Shown here: positions 35,927 to 44,807 of the stretch, one piece after another
Numbering within the stretch: the stretch's first letter is position 1
How the letters are laid out: every line of letters begins with the position of its first letter
Assembly (NCBI GenBank): GCA_017396025.1
Contig: JAFQNF010000040.1
Coordinates: forward strand, 1-64,000
DNA length: 64,000 nt
DNA from: a bacterium
GTDB taxonomy: Bacteria > Cyanobacteriota > Vampirovibrionia > Gastranaerophilales > Gastranaerophilaceae
Reading direction: 5' to 3'
Translations under genes and position numbers: made by a program
The notes under the pieces: model-generated
What the model saw: only the letters and a program-made list of their open reading frames with translations
Told to the model about the DNA's origin: nothing
Database searches by the model: none

Positions 35927-36606
35927 TGACTCCAACTATTCAAGAACTAACAAAAGATAAAATAAAAGAAATTATTGCAAAAAGAATTGCTAAAGAATTT
36001 AAAGAAAATGATATTATAACACTTGGTATCGGTTTACCAACAGAAGCCGCTAATTATGTTGATGAAAATATAAATGTTATTTTTCAGTCTGAAAATGGAA
36101 TTGTTGGCTTAGGAAAAGATCAAAAAGGCCCAGATTTTAACAATAAAATCATTAATGCTGGCGGTGTTTGTGTTGAATTAAATAAAGGCGCTAGTTTTTA
36201 TGATTCACAAATGGCATTTACTATAATGCGTGGCGGACATATTGATGCAACTGTTTTAGGCGCTCTTCAAGTAGACCAAGAAGGAAGCATTGCAAGCTGG
36301 CAAATTCCTGGCAAATTTGTTCCAGGGATTGGTGGTTCTATGGACTTAATTATTGGTTCAAAAAGAGTTATAGTTGCTATGACTCATACAGCGAAAGATG
36401 GTTCTAAAATCGTAAAAAAATGCACTCTTCCTCTAACAGCTTATAAAGAAGTTGATATGATTGTAACAGAAAGATGTGTATTCAAAATCACACCAGAGGA
36501 AATGATATTAACAGAAATAAATCCAATGTTTACAGTTGAAGACATAAAAGCGTCAACTGATGCTGATTTTAAAGTGAGTGCAAACCTAAAAGAAATGGAA
36601 ATTTAA
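35926..36606 (+). CDS. 3-oxoacid / acetate-acetoacetate CoA-transferase, subunit B
   Basis: 226 residues. The catalytic glutamate is in FQSENGIVGLG (about Glu55), which forms the glutamyl-CoA thioester in this family; IGLPTEAANYV and MAFTIMRGGHIDATVLGALQVD are also typical. A strong GAGGAGG precedes the ATG. Its last bases overlap the end of convergent era by 4 bp. With PflB this fits a fermentative carbon metabolism producing short-chain acids. Confidence 0.93.
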   Translation: MTPTIQELTKDKIKEIIAKRIAKEFKENDIITLGIGLPTEAANYVDENINVIFQSENGIVGLGKDQKGPDFNNKIINAGGVCVELNKGASFYDSQMAFTIMRGGHIDATVLGALQVDQEGSIASWQIPGKFVPGIGGSMDLIIGSKRVIVAMTHTAKDGSKIVKKCTLPLTAYKEVDMIVTERCVFKITPEEMILTEINPMFTVEDIKASTDADFKVSANLKEMEI

Positions 36607-37490
36607 TACATTTTATCCATATCTTTAGATTTTTTGCGCCAGTCTTTAATGACTTTAACTTGTAAATCTAAGAATACTTTTTTATCTGCAGTAAATTCGA
36701 TTTCTTTTCTTGCTTCAGAACCAATTTTTTTTAGCATTGAAGCATTTTTGCCAATCAAAATACCTTTTTGAGTTTCATGTTCAACTATAATTTTTGCTTC
36801 AATTCTATCTAAATTTTCTTTTTCCTCATAGTTTTCAATGATTACAGCAACACTATGCGGAACTTCATCATGTGTATATAAAAGTATTTTTTCTCTTATA
36901 AGTTCACGAGCAATATCTCTCATCGTTTCGTCTGTAATTTGTTCTTCATCATAAACTTTTTCACCAGCAGGAAGTTTTCTTGTAATATTTGTAGTTAAAG
37001 TATCAAAGTTTCTTCCCGTTTTTGCTGAAATTTTTATGCAAGGATAATTTTTCTCAAATAAAGTTTTATATGTTAATAAGTTTTCTTCACGCTTTTTAAT
37101 GTCTTTAACTAAATCATACTTATTAACAACAATAAGCATATCGCCTTTATAATCTTTTAAAACATTTTCAACAATCCACTTGTCACCGCGACCAGCAGTT
37201 GTAGAGCCATCTACAACAAATAGAACTAAATCAACATCTGGAATTGCACTTTTTGCTTCATCAACAAGACACTCACCTAGTTTATCAATTGGTTTGTGAA
37301 TACCAGGTGTATCTACAAAAACAATTTGCGCCTCATCAGTTGTTAAAATACCGTTAATTCTTCTTCTTGTGGTTTGAGCTTTATTTGTAGCGATAGCTAT
37401 CTTTTGCCCAATCAACCTATTTAAGATTGTTGATTTACCTACATTTGGTCTTCCAATTATTGCAACATATCCAAATTTATAGTGTTTCAT
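36603..37490 (-). CDS. era: GTPase Era
   Basis: 295 residues. The G-motifs are GRPNVGKST (G1), QTTRRR (G2), DTPG (G3) and NKYD (G4). A C-terminal KH domain (KIIVEHETQKGILIGKNASMLKKIG) binds the 3' end of 16S rRNA during 30S assembly. I start at the ATG at 37490 (MKHYKFGYVAIIG), which gives the usual length. It overlaps the upstream transporter-fusion gene by 14 bp, so the pair is translationally coupled. In many bacteria a CorC-type CBS protein gene lies near era and ybeY, which explains the neighbour. Confidence 0.95.
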   Translation of the reverse strand: MKHYKFGYVAIIGRPNVGKSTILNRLIGQKIAIATNKAQTTRRRINGILTTDEAQIVFVDTPGIHKPIDKLGECLVDEAKSAIPDVDLVLFVVDGSTTAGRGDKWIVENVLKDYKGDMLIVVNKYDLVKDIKKREENLLTYKTLFEKNYPCIKISAKTGRNFDTLTTNITRKLPAGEKVYDEEQITDETMRDIARELIREKILLYTHDEVPHSVAVIIENYEEKENLDRIEAKIIVEHETQKGILIGKNASMLKKIGSEARKEIEFTADKKVFLDLQVKVIKDWRKKSKDMDKMY

Positions 37491-39327
37491 CTTCTTCAAC
37501 AATCTCTTCTTGTTCTTCTTTGTCAACAAATGGAGTATCTTTTTTCATAATTACTCTTGAAATTCTAATACCATCAAGTTCAATTACTTCAAAAGATAAG
37601 TTTCTATCTTCAACTTTGTCGCCAACTTCTGGTTCTCTGCCAAGAAGACCAAATACATAACCACCAAGTGTTTGGAAATCTTCATTAGGAATATCCAAAT
37701 CATATTTTTCATTAATATCTTCGATATTGATTTGAGAAGAAACATTCAATGTATATTCATCTATTTTAATTAATTCTGATGTTGGCGCTTCGTCAAACTC
37801 ATCATAAATTTCACCAACAATTTCTTCAATGATATCTTCAACAGTTACAATACCAGCAATACCGCCGTGTTCATCAACTACAGCAGCAATTTGGTTTTTT
37901 GTTGAAGTAAAATCATTCAACAAATCGCTGATAAATTTATTTTCTGGAATAATCATAATTTCACGAGCAAGAGATTTAATTTCAAAACCTTCTTGTTCGT
38001 TTGCTTTATCTCTTAATGCTTTTAAAGCATCTTTTGCATTAATCATACCAATTACATTATCAACAGTATCTTCATAAATAGGAATACGAGTATGACCTTT
38101 TTCGATTATCAAATCAATCAATGTATCCAAGCTGTCTTCTGCGTCAATAAAAACAACTTTTGGTCTTGGGACCATAATTTCTTTAACAACCGTTTGAGAG
38201 AATGAATAGAAGTTAGAAAGCATATCAGCTTCTTTATCGTCAAATACCTCTATTTTTTCGCCTTCTTCAATCAATTTATCAAATTTATTTTCCCAATTTT
38301 CTTCAGCATCATTTGAGTCGATTTCAACAGAAACGTGAGAAATATTATTAAAATGTTCTCTAATTTTACGTTCAACCATTTCTGTAATATCATCAGCTTC
38401 TTTTACTTGTATTTCTGGATCAACTTCAATTTTAATATTAACAATTAAACCAGAAGTACCCATATTCATTGTTTTTAATTCTTTTACACAGCTCACACAA
38501 TGTAAGTTTTCAGCAATTTGTTTAATAACTTCTTCAACTTGTGGTTCAGCTGATAGCCCTGTTAATAAGTTAACGTTATTTTTTAGCATATAACCAGCTA
38601 AGAATAAAAGCATTAAAGCAATAATGCCTGATGCAATACCATCAGGAATATGAGCTAAATTTTCTGGTAAAAAGAACTTAGAAATACTAACCGCAATAAA
38701 CGCAACGACTACACCGGTTAATGCCACAACATCTTCATACCAAACAAATTTTGTTGTTGGGGTATTAATTTTATGAACATATTTCATAGATTTAAAAAAG
38801 TCTATAATAGGATTTATATGTTTCACTTTAGATTCATCTAAAACTGCATTAACAGCACTATTAACAGCCCAAGATTCAAACAAAATACTAGCAATTAAAA
38901 TAACAGCAAGTATTTCATAGTTATTAATCATAACCAAAACTTCTTCGTGGTTTTTATCAAGTAACTTATTATAAGCACTTAATAATGACACAGCAGAACC
39001 AAAGAACATTAATATGCAAGCAATAATTGTCCAAATATTTGTTTCTAAACCGTGACCAAAAGGATGAACTCCATCAGCTGGCCTAGAACCACGTTTTAGC
39101 CCTACCATTAAACAAACACTGTTAAATGAATCAACCGCAGAGTGAACAGCTTCTGCAAACATAGCAGAAGACTTAGTAAAATACCAAGAAATCAATTTTA
39201 TTAGGGCGATTGAAATATTTGCCAAAAATGCACGAATTACTGCATTAAATTTTAAACGATTACTTTTTTCTTTAGAGCTCTTTTCAACTTGTTGAATATC
39301 CTGCTCTGGAATACTATCTGATACCAT
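37477..39327 (-). CDS. CDF cation transporter fused to CBS pair and CorC domain
   Basis: 616 residues. Residues ~25-280 are a cation diffusion facilitator: six hydrophobic helices, HxxxD in TM2 (AEAVHSAVDSF, ~60), HPFGHGLET, and YEDVVALTG in TM5 where classical family members have HxxxD. This ED variant resembles the ZnT9-like group. Residues ~280-360 are the CDF cytosolic domain (LKTMNMGTSGLIVNIKIEV). Residues ~375-520 are two CBS domains (VKEIMVPRPKVVFID, GHTRIPIYED, AAVVDEHGGIAGIVTVEDIIEEIVG). The last ~80 are a CorC/HlyC domain (FQTLGGYVFGLLGR). CBS-CorC normally attaches to a DUF21 (CNNM) membrane part, so here the membrane module has been swapped. The ATG at 39327 has AAGGA upstream. 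Confidence 0.85.
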   Translation of the reverse strand: MVSDSIPEQDIQQVEKSSKEKSNRLKFNAVIRAFLANISIALIKLISWYFTKSSAMFAEAVHSAVDSFNSVCLMVGLKRGSRPADGVHPFGHGLETNIWTIIACILMFFGSAVSLLSAYNKLLDKNHEEVLVMINNYEILAVILIASILFESWAVNSAVNAVLDESKVKHINPIIDFFKSMKYVHKINTPTTKFVWYEDVVALTGVVVAFIAVSISKFFLPENLAHIPDGIASGIIALMLLFLAGYMLKNNVNLLTGLSAEPQVEEVIKQIAENLHCVSCVKELKTMNMGTSGLIVNIKIEVDPEIQVKEADDITEMVERKIREHFNNISHVSVEIDSNDAEENWENKFDKLIEEGEKIEVFDDKEADMLSNFYSFSQTVVKEIMVPRPKVVFIDAEDSLDTLIDLIIEKGHTRIPIYEDTVDNVIGMINAKDALKALRDKANEQEGFEIKSLAREIMIIPENKFISDLLNDFTSTKNQIAAVVDEHGGIAGIVTVEDIIEEIVGEIYDEFDEAPTSELIKIDEYTLNVSSQINIEDINEKYDLDIPNEDFQTLGGYVFGLLGREPEVGDKVEDRNLSFEVIELDGIRISRVIMKKDTPFVDKEEQEEIVEEDETL

Positions 39328-39411
39328 TTTAATCCTTAATTTAGTTAAATATCTAACCCTTTTATTATAGTTTAAAGGATTGAAAAAGTCCATTATTATA
39401 ATATATTCAAC

Positions 39412-39443
39412 AAAAAAGAGGACTTATAAAGTCCTCTTTTTAT
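39412..39443 (-). terminator. Terminator after the EF-hand membrane protein gene
   Basis: AGAGGAC/GTCCTCT stem, TTATAAA loop, with A and T runs on both flanks. Confidence 0.8.
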
Positions 39444-40643
39444 TTATGAAGCTTTTGGAACAAACTCAACTTTTTGAGATTGCTTTGCCATCATAACAAC
39501 ATATGGATTACCTGCGTGGTCAATTGAAACTATTTCTCCTGGATCGATAACATTAACACCTTCTAAAGTTTCAATTTCTGTTCCTAATTCGAACATTTTA
39601 AATTTACCAAATGCCTGTTTTGTTGCATCAATAACTTTTCCGTATTCTAGTGATGCTGGATTTTGATAATTTAATGTACCATCTGCTTTAAATGCTGCAG
39701 TATCAACGTAAGAACCAGCAAAAACTTCACCATCACAAACAGCCATATCAGCCATACCGTCATACATCATTATCATTTGCTCTTTTGATGTATCAATCTT
39801 AAATGGAGCACTTGCATCCCATTTATTTTTTACATAGAAAGAACCATCTTCGCCTTGAAAAACACCTGGATTATTAGCAAGGATTTCTTCCGGAGTTCCA
39901 TTTGGATTAAATCTGTATGCTTGAACATCATTTGGTTTACTCTTATATGGCATTGTATCTTCTCTAAGTTCATTACAATGTGCGTGAATTTTTCCTGTTG
40001 TTAATGTAAGAAGATTTGCTTTTGCATTTCTAGCACTTACGCTTAACGCTTCTGGTGCAACTTTTGCACAATTTGCAAGATTTGTTATTGGATTATTTGT
40101 TGCTAAACCATTAGCAGATTTTACGCCTGCATTTGCAGCTGAATTTAATGCTTGTTTTGATCCAAGAGCAGAAGCTGCAAGAGCAAATGTTCCATTACCC
40201 ATTGTTTCAAAGGCTTGTTTTGCCTCACCATCTGTTTTTGCAGTTATGGCTTTATAACCGCCATAAACAATACTTCCAGCACCAACAGCCGCCCCTGCTA
40301 CAGCCATTAAAGGAAGTGCTGCGCCACCTGTCAAAATACCAATTCCAACACCAGCACCAATACAAGCTAATGTTTTAATTGGATGATTCTTTACTGATTT
40401 AACAATACCAATTAAACCTTTACCGTAACTTGCTAACCCTTCTTTGAAAGAAATTTTTCCATCATCACAGCCATCTGTTGAAACTTTATCTTGATCATCA
40501 AACCAAGCTTTTAAAGAATTTGGATTTTCTGCTTTTTCAAAATTTAAAAGAGCCTTTTCTTCATTGTTTTCTTTTACATTTTTAACAACAGAAGGAGTTG
40601 CAACTGGAAAATCTACTTTTTTCATTTCTAAAATATTGCTCAT
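39444..40643 (-). CDS. EF-hand-like membrane-associated protein, unknown function
   Basis: 399 residues. DDQDKVSTDGCDDGKISFKEG (about 49-69) looks like an EF-hand calcium loop. Residues ~85-130 hold two Gly/Ala-rich hydrophobic stretches that could cross or insert in the membrane (TLACIGAGVGIGILTGGAALPLM, then VAGAAVGAGSIVYGG). The C-terminal ~180 residues are soluble with no known motif, ending in KVEFVPKAS. There is no cleavable signal peptide. The GGGAAGG ribosome site is clear. It is monocistronic between terminators. Confidence 0.7.
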   Translation of the reverse strand: MSNILEMKKVDFPVATPSVVKNVKENNEEKALLNFEKAENPNSLKAWFDDQDKVSTDGCDDGKISFKEGLASYGKGLIGIVKSVKNHPIKTLACIGAGVGIGILTGGAALPLMAVAGAAVGAGSIVYGGYKAITAKTDGEAKQAFETMGNGTFALAASALGSKQALNSAANAGVKSANGLATNNPITNLANCAKVAPEALSVSARNAKANLLTLTTGKIHAHCNELREDTMPYKSKPNDVQAYRFNPNGTPEEILANNPGVFQGEDGSFYVKNKWDASAPFKIDTSKEQMIMMYDGMADMAVCDGEVFAGSYVDTAAFKADGTLNYQNPASLEYGKVIDATKQAFGKFKMFELGTEIETLEGVNVIDPGEIVSIDHAGNPYVVMMAKQSQKVEFVPKAS

Positions 40644-40732
40644 TAAAAAACCTTCCCTACCTACTTACATAGAATTAAAAAAATTTTCAAATAATGAATT
40701 TTAGAAATTCAAAAAAATATTTACATTCTTAA

Positions 40733-40763
40733 TAAAAAAGAGGACCTTTTCGTCCTCTTTTTA
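40733..40763 (-). terminator. Terminator of alaS
   Basis: AGAGGAC/GTCCTCT stem with a CTTTTC loop, with T runs on either side. It has nearly the same stem as the terminator at 39412. Confidence 0.85.
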
Positions 40764-40765
40764 TT

Positions 40766-43381
40766 TTATACAGATTGTTTTATTTCCTTTTCAACTTCTG
40801 CAAGAACTTCTCTTAACTTGCTTCTGTCTTTACCAGCACCTTGCGCATATTGTGGACGTCCACCACCTTTTCCACCAGTTGCAGTAGCTAGCTTGTTAAC
40901 AATTTGTCCTGCATTAATTCCTTTTTTAACAAATGAATCATCCACCTTAACAACAAAAGTAATTTTATCCTCATCAACAGAAGCTAAAACAACAATTGCT
41001 TCACCAAGTTTTGCAGATAAAATTTCACTACCAAGTTTAACAAGGTTTGCTGGGAATGCCTCAATTTCGCTAATAAATAACTTGCCACCATTAATATCTT
41101 GAGCTTTTGATATGAATGATTGGAACTTAGATTTTGCTTGTTCCGCTTTAACGTTTTCAAGTTCAATTTGAAGATTTTTATTATCAACAGCAAGCTTCAT
41201 CAATCTATCACCAAGTTCAGAAACAGGGCACTTAAATCCTTGAGTCATTTTATCAACTAATGTTGATTTTTCATTTAACACTTCAAGTGCAGCTTTACCA
41301 CAAACAGCTTCGATTCTTCTTGTGCCAGCTGCAACTGCTGCTTCAGAAACAATTTTTGTTAATCTAATTTTGCCAGTTGAAGTTGCGTGCGTGCCACCAC
41401 AAAGTTCTGATGAAATATTGCCAAACTTAACAACTCTAACGTCATCATCATATTTTTCACCAAATAGCGCCATAGCACCTGACTTTTTAGCCATTTCTAT
41501 GTTCATCACTTCAGTATTTTGTTCAATATCTTCGTCAATCCAAGCATTGATGATATCTTCAACTTCTTGAACTTCCTCTTTTGTCATAGCACGAGGGAAT
41601 GTAAAGTCAAAACGAGTTCTGTTATCTTCAACAAAAGAACCAGCCTGGTGTACTTCTTCACCTAAAACTTTTCTTAATGCTGCTTGAATTAAGTGAGCAT
41701 TAGAGTGGTGAATAGTAATCTCTTTTCTTCTTGCTGTATCAATTGAAGCTAATACAACATCATCAACTTTTGCTTCACCATTAATCATTTGAACACGATG
41801 AACAAATAACTTATTTACTTTGAAAGTATTTAAAACTTCAGCTTTAAAATCTTTACCTTCAATTATACCTGTATCACCAACTTGACCACCTGATTCAGCA
41901 TAGAATGGTGTTTTATCAAGCATAATATCAATAAAGTCACCAGCTTCGATGATTGCAATAATTTTTGCTTCAGATTCTGTTTTATCGTATCCAACAAATT
42001 CAGTTGAACCAAATTTATTTTCAACATCAACATAAACTAAATCATCAGTTAAGCTAATTTTATGAGCTGCAGCTTTTGCTCTTTCTTTTTGTTTTTTCAT
42101 TTCTTCTTTGTAGCCTTCAGCGTCAACTGTTACACCCTTTTCAGCTGCAATTTCAATAGTTAACTCTAAAGGGAAACCAAAAGTATCATATAATTTGAAC
42201 GCATTTTCACCATCAATTACTTTTGATGTTTGCATTAAATCTTCAAGAAGTTTATAACCTCTATCTAGAGTTATTTTAAATCTTTCTTCTTCTTGCTTAA
42301 TTGTAGATTTAATTTTTTCTGCATTCTTTTCAAGTTCTGGATATTGTCCTTTGTATAAGCCAATAACAGTATCAACAATTTCACTTAAAAATGGCAATTC
42401 TAAACCTAGTAATTTACCGTGTCTTAAAGCACGACGTAAAATCATTCTTAAAACATAGCTTCTACCTTCATTACCAGGAGTTACGCCATCATTAATCATA
42501 AATGATACACATCTTGCGTGGTCTGTGATAATTCTTAGAGAAATATCTGTTTTTTGGCTTTGTTTATATGGAACACTGCTCATTTCAGATACTTTATCTA
42601 AAATTGGTTTTAAAAGGTCAGTCTCAAATGTAGAATCTTTACCTTGAACAACCATTGTAATACGCTCTAAGCCCATACCTGTATCTACATTTTTCTTTTC
42701 TAATGGAGATTGATTTCCTTCTTCATCTTGGAAAAGTTCTGTAAATACTAAGTTCCAAATTTCAACCCAACGGTCACATTCGCAAGTTGCAATAGAACAA
42801 TCATCACTACATTTTAAGTGTTCACCCAAATCATAGTGAATTTCAGAACAAGGACCACAAGAACCAGTAGCCCCAGGAGGTCCCCAGAAGTTATCTTTTT
42901 TCCCTTTTCTAATAACACGTTCAGGGGCAATACCAACATCTTTTGTCCAAATTTCAAAAGCTTCATCATCAGTTTCATAAATTGTAATCCATAGACGTTT
43001 TGGATCTAATTTCAAGTAATTAGTAACAAAATCCCAACTCCAAGGAATAACCTCTTTTTTGTAGTAATCGCCGAATGCGAAGTTACCTAACATTTCAAAG
43101 AAGGTATGGTGACGTGGTGTTCTACCAACATTTTCAATATCAGAATCTTTACCACCAGCTCTTGCACATTTTTGACAAGATACAGCTCTTGCTGGATCAA
43201 ATGGTGGCTTTTCCAACCCTAAATAATATGGTAAGAATTGCAACATGCCAGCTGTTGTTAATAAAACTGTTGGATTATCAGGTACTAAGCTAGAACTTGC
43301 AACTTCTGTAGAATTATGTTTATCTCTAAAAAATTCAATAAATTTTTGTCTTATTTCATTTCCTGTTAACGGAGTTATCAT
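40766..43381 (-). CDS. alaS: Alanyl-tRNA synthetase
   Basis: 871 residues. Class II core at the N-terminus (NSTEVASSSLVPDNPTVLLT, GRTPRHHTFFEMLGNF, CGPCSEIHYD). The editing domain has the zinc ligands HHSNAH and CGGTH. The C-Ala domain ends with GGGRPQYAQGAG. The length is normal for the family. The ribosome site AAAGGA precedes the ATG. It charges tRNA-Ala and clears mischarged Ser/Gly. Confidence 0.97.
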   Translation of the reverse strand: MITPLTGNEIRQKFIEFFRDKHNSTEVASSSLVPDNPTVLLTTAGMLQFLPYYLGLEKPPFDPARAVSCQKCARAGGKDSDIENVGRTPRHHTFFEMLGNFAFGDYYKKEVIPWSWDFVTNYLKLDPKRLWITIYETDDEAFEIWTKDVGIAPERVIRKGKKDNFWGPPGATGSCGPCSEIHYDLGEHLKCSDDCSIATCECDRWVEIWNLVFTELFQDEEGNQSPLEKKNVDTGMGLERITMVVQGKDSTFETDLLKPILDKVSEMSSVPYKQSQKTDISLRIITDHARCVSFMINDGVTPGNEGRSYVLRMILRRALRHGKLLGLELPFLSEIVDTVIGLYKGQYPELEKNAEKIKSTIKQEEERFKITLDRGYKLLEDLMQTSKVIDGENAFKLYDTFGFPLELTIEIAAEKGVTVDAEGYKEEMKKQKERAKAAAHKISLTDDLVYVDVENKFGSTEFVGYDKTESEAKIIAIIEAGDFIDIMLDKTPFYAESGGQVGDTGIIEGKDFKAEVLNTFKVNKLFVHRVQMINGEAKVDDVVLASIDTARRKEITIHHSNAHLIQAALRKVLGEEVHQAGSFVEDNRTRFDFTFPRAMTKEEVQEVEDIINAWIDEDIEQNTEVMNIEMAKKSGAMALFGEKYDDDVRVVKFGNISSELCGGTHATSTGKIRLTKIVSEAAVAAGTRRIEAVCGKAALEVLNEKSTLVDKMTQGFKCPVSELGDRLMKLAVDNKNLQIELENVKAEQAKSKFQSFISKAQDINGGKLFISEIEAFPANLVKLGSEILSAKLGEAIVVLASVDEDKITFVVKVDDSFVKKGINAGQIVNKLATATGGKGGGRPQYAQGAGKDRSKLREVLAEVEKEIKQSV

Positions 43382-43429
43382 TTTATATTCCTTTTTCTTA
43401 ATTCTTTATAGGAATATTTTACAACAAAC

Positions 43430-43462
43430 AAAAAAGGCTTACATAATGTAAGCCTTTTTATA
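43430..43462 (-). terminator. Terminator of the ribbon-helix-helix gene
   Basis: AGGCTTACA/TGTAAGCCT stem with a short loop and flanking A/T runs, between the RHH gene and alaS. Confidence 0.8.
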
Positions 43463-43532
43463 TTTCCCCCAAAAATTTTTCTTCCTAGTCTGTAGTTCGC
43501 TCTTTAGTCAATCCAATCTCTTTATTTGTTTG

Positions 43533-43721
43533 TTAGTCCAACAAAGACTCTAAAATGTTTGCATTTTTAATTGCCAATGCGTTTTCTTTAACTTTTTGTT
43601 TATGAATGTAAGTTCTTAATGCTTCACGAATCAATTCGCTTCTTGTTCTGTTTTCGCCATCTGCCACTTGGTCTATTTTTGATAAAAACTCTTCGGGCAT
43701 TGAAATCAATACTCTTGCCAT
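43533..43721 (-). CDS. Ribbon-helix-helix (CopG-type) DNA-binding protein
   Basis: 62 residues. ARVLISMPEEFLSKIDQVADGENRTRSELIREALRTYI is a complete RHH fold: a DNA-contacting strand, then helix, turn (NRTRSE) and helix. The C-terminal KENALAIKNANILESLLD could contact a partner, as in antitoxins, but no toxin gene is adjacent. I chose the ATG at 43721, which has AAGGA 8 nt upstream; the longer frame upstream has no family resemblance. Isolated between terminators. Confidence 0.85.
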   Translation of the reverse strand: MARVLISMPEEFLSKIDQVADGENRTRSELIREALRTYIHKQKVKENALAIKNANILESLLD

Positions 43722-43807
43722 TTCTATATTCCTTTTATATGTTGCTCTCTTACTTATATAAAAACAACCAATAGAGAAATATTGCATATTTTTTATATAC
43801 AAAATAT

Positions 43808-43832
43808 AAAACCCTTGCAATGCAAGGGTTTA
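43808..43832 (-). terminator. Terminator of the HExxH protein gene
   Basis: The perfect palindrome AAACCCTTGCA/TGCAAGGGTTT, followed on the minus strand by TTTATATTTTG, lies about 25 bp after the stop. Confidence 0.7.
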
Positions 43833-43853
43833 CATGTTTACATTTGTTAACAA

Positions 43854-44561
43854 TTACAAATCCTCATCTTCAAAACCTGGAGAACGCGTAGGTAAATTCT
43901 TATAACCAGGATTTGTATATACAGCCTTTTTGATATATTTGCTACTATAATCACCTTTTATAAAAAGTTTTTTTAGCATGTTTTCTCTAGATACTAAACT
44001 AGAAGCACTTTTTTCAACCGATGGATTTTTTTCTGCAAGTTTCATCCATACTGCAGCTTCTAAAGTCCATGCATATGTTTCTTCATTAAGAGATGCAAAT
44101 TCATCTTGGTGAATAGCTTCGTGAGATAATAGAGCTGCCAAAGCTTCTGGCGGAGCATTACGATGTTTTTCATTGATATAAATATATAATCTATTTTTCT
44201 TTTTCCAACCCAAAGCATCAAAAGAAGCATACTCTTGACGAATTTCAGCTATATTTTTAAATTCAATTTTAAATGGTTTTTCTGTAAGATTATTTCCCAT
44301 TAACGCATTATAGGAATACTTTGCAATGTTTAACTTTTCCATTAATTCCATTGCTTGCATAACTGCACCATCTTTTGTTACTTTTTTATATTTTTTTGCA
44401 TATTCATCCGTATCAAATTCTGGCTTATTCACACTCATCCCCTCTGCGATTTGAGAAGATTGCATTTTACTTTCATCAATTCCTGGGGCTGCATTATTAA
44501 ATGCAAAAGATGAAAGTCCAACCATTAATACAAAACTCGTTATAAATAATTTCTTTTTCAT
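43854..44561 (-). CDS. Secreted putative zinc metallopeptidase (HExxH)
   Basis: 235 residues. The signal peptide KKKLFITSFVLMVGLSSFAF has likely cleavage near FNNA. The segment ALLSHEAIHQDEFASLNEET (about 138-157) holds HEAIH, the HExxH zinc-peptidase motif, in a helix after a hydrophobic run, with acidic residues (NEET) 9-12 residues later that could supply the third ligand as in gluzincins. The rest matches no family I recognise. It is exported, so it may act on the envelope or outside. The C-terminus ends in an acidic tail. Confidence 0.7.
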   Translation of the reverse strand: MKKKLFITSFVLMVGLSSFAFNNAAPGIDESKMQSSQIAEGMSVNKPEFDTDEYAKKYKKVTKDGAVMQAMELMEKLNIAKYSYNALMGNNLTEKPFKIEFKNIAEIRQEYASFDALGWKKKNRLYIYINEKHRNAPPEALAALLSHEAIHQDEFASLNEETYAWTLEAAVWMKLAEKNPSVEKSASSLVSRENMLKKLFIKGDYSSKYIKKAVYTNPGYKNLPTRSPGFEDEDL

Positions 44562-44807
44562 TTATTTCTCACTCATACTAACTCTTAAAAACATTATTAC
44601 TTATTTACTTTTTAAGGACAAATTTTTTAAATTCAAAAATAAACTTTTTAAACAAAAAATCAATTTATATTTGATAGAAAACAGACATGTAAATTTAATT
44701 TAAGAAACATAAGTTATAAAACTAAACAAAAAAATTGAATTTATTTGAAATCATGTAAAATTTAATATATTCTTTTCATGTAGATTTTGCGGGAAAAGAG
44801 AATTATT

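Noticed and set aside
43722..43820. 33-residue N-terminal extension of the ribbon-helix-helix protein
   Set aside because: It lies in the intergenic region next to a terminator, lacks family resemblance, and the inner ATG has a good ribosome site.
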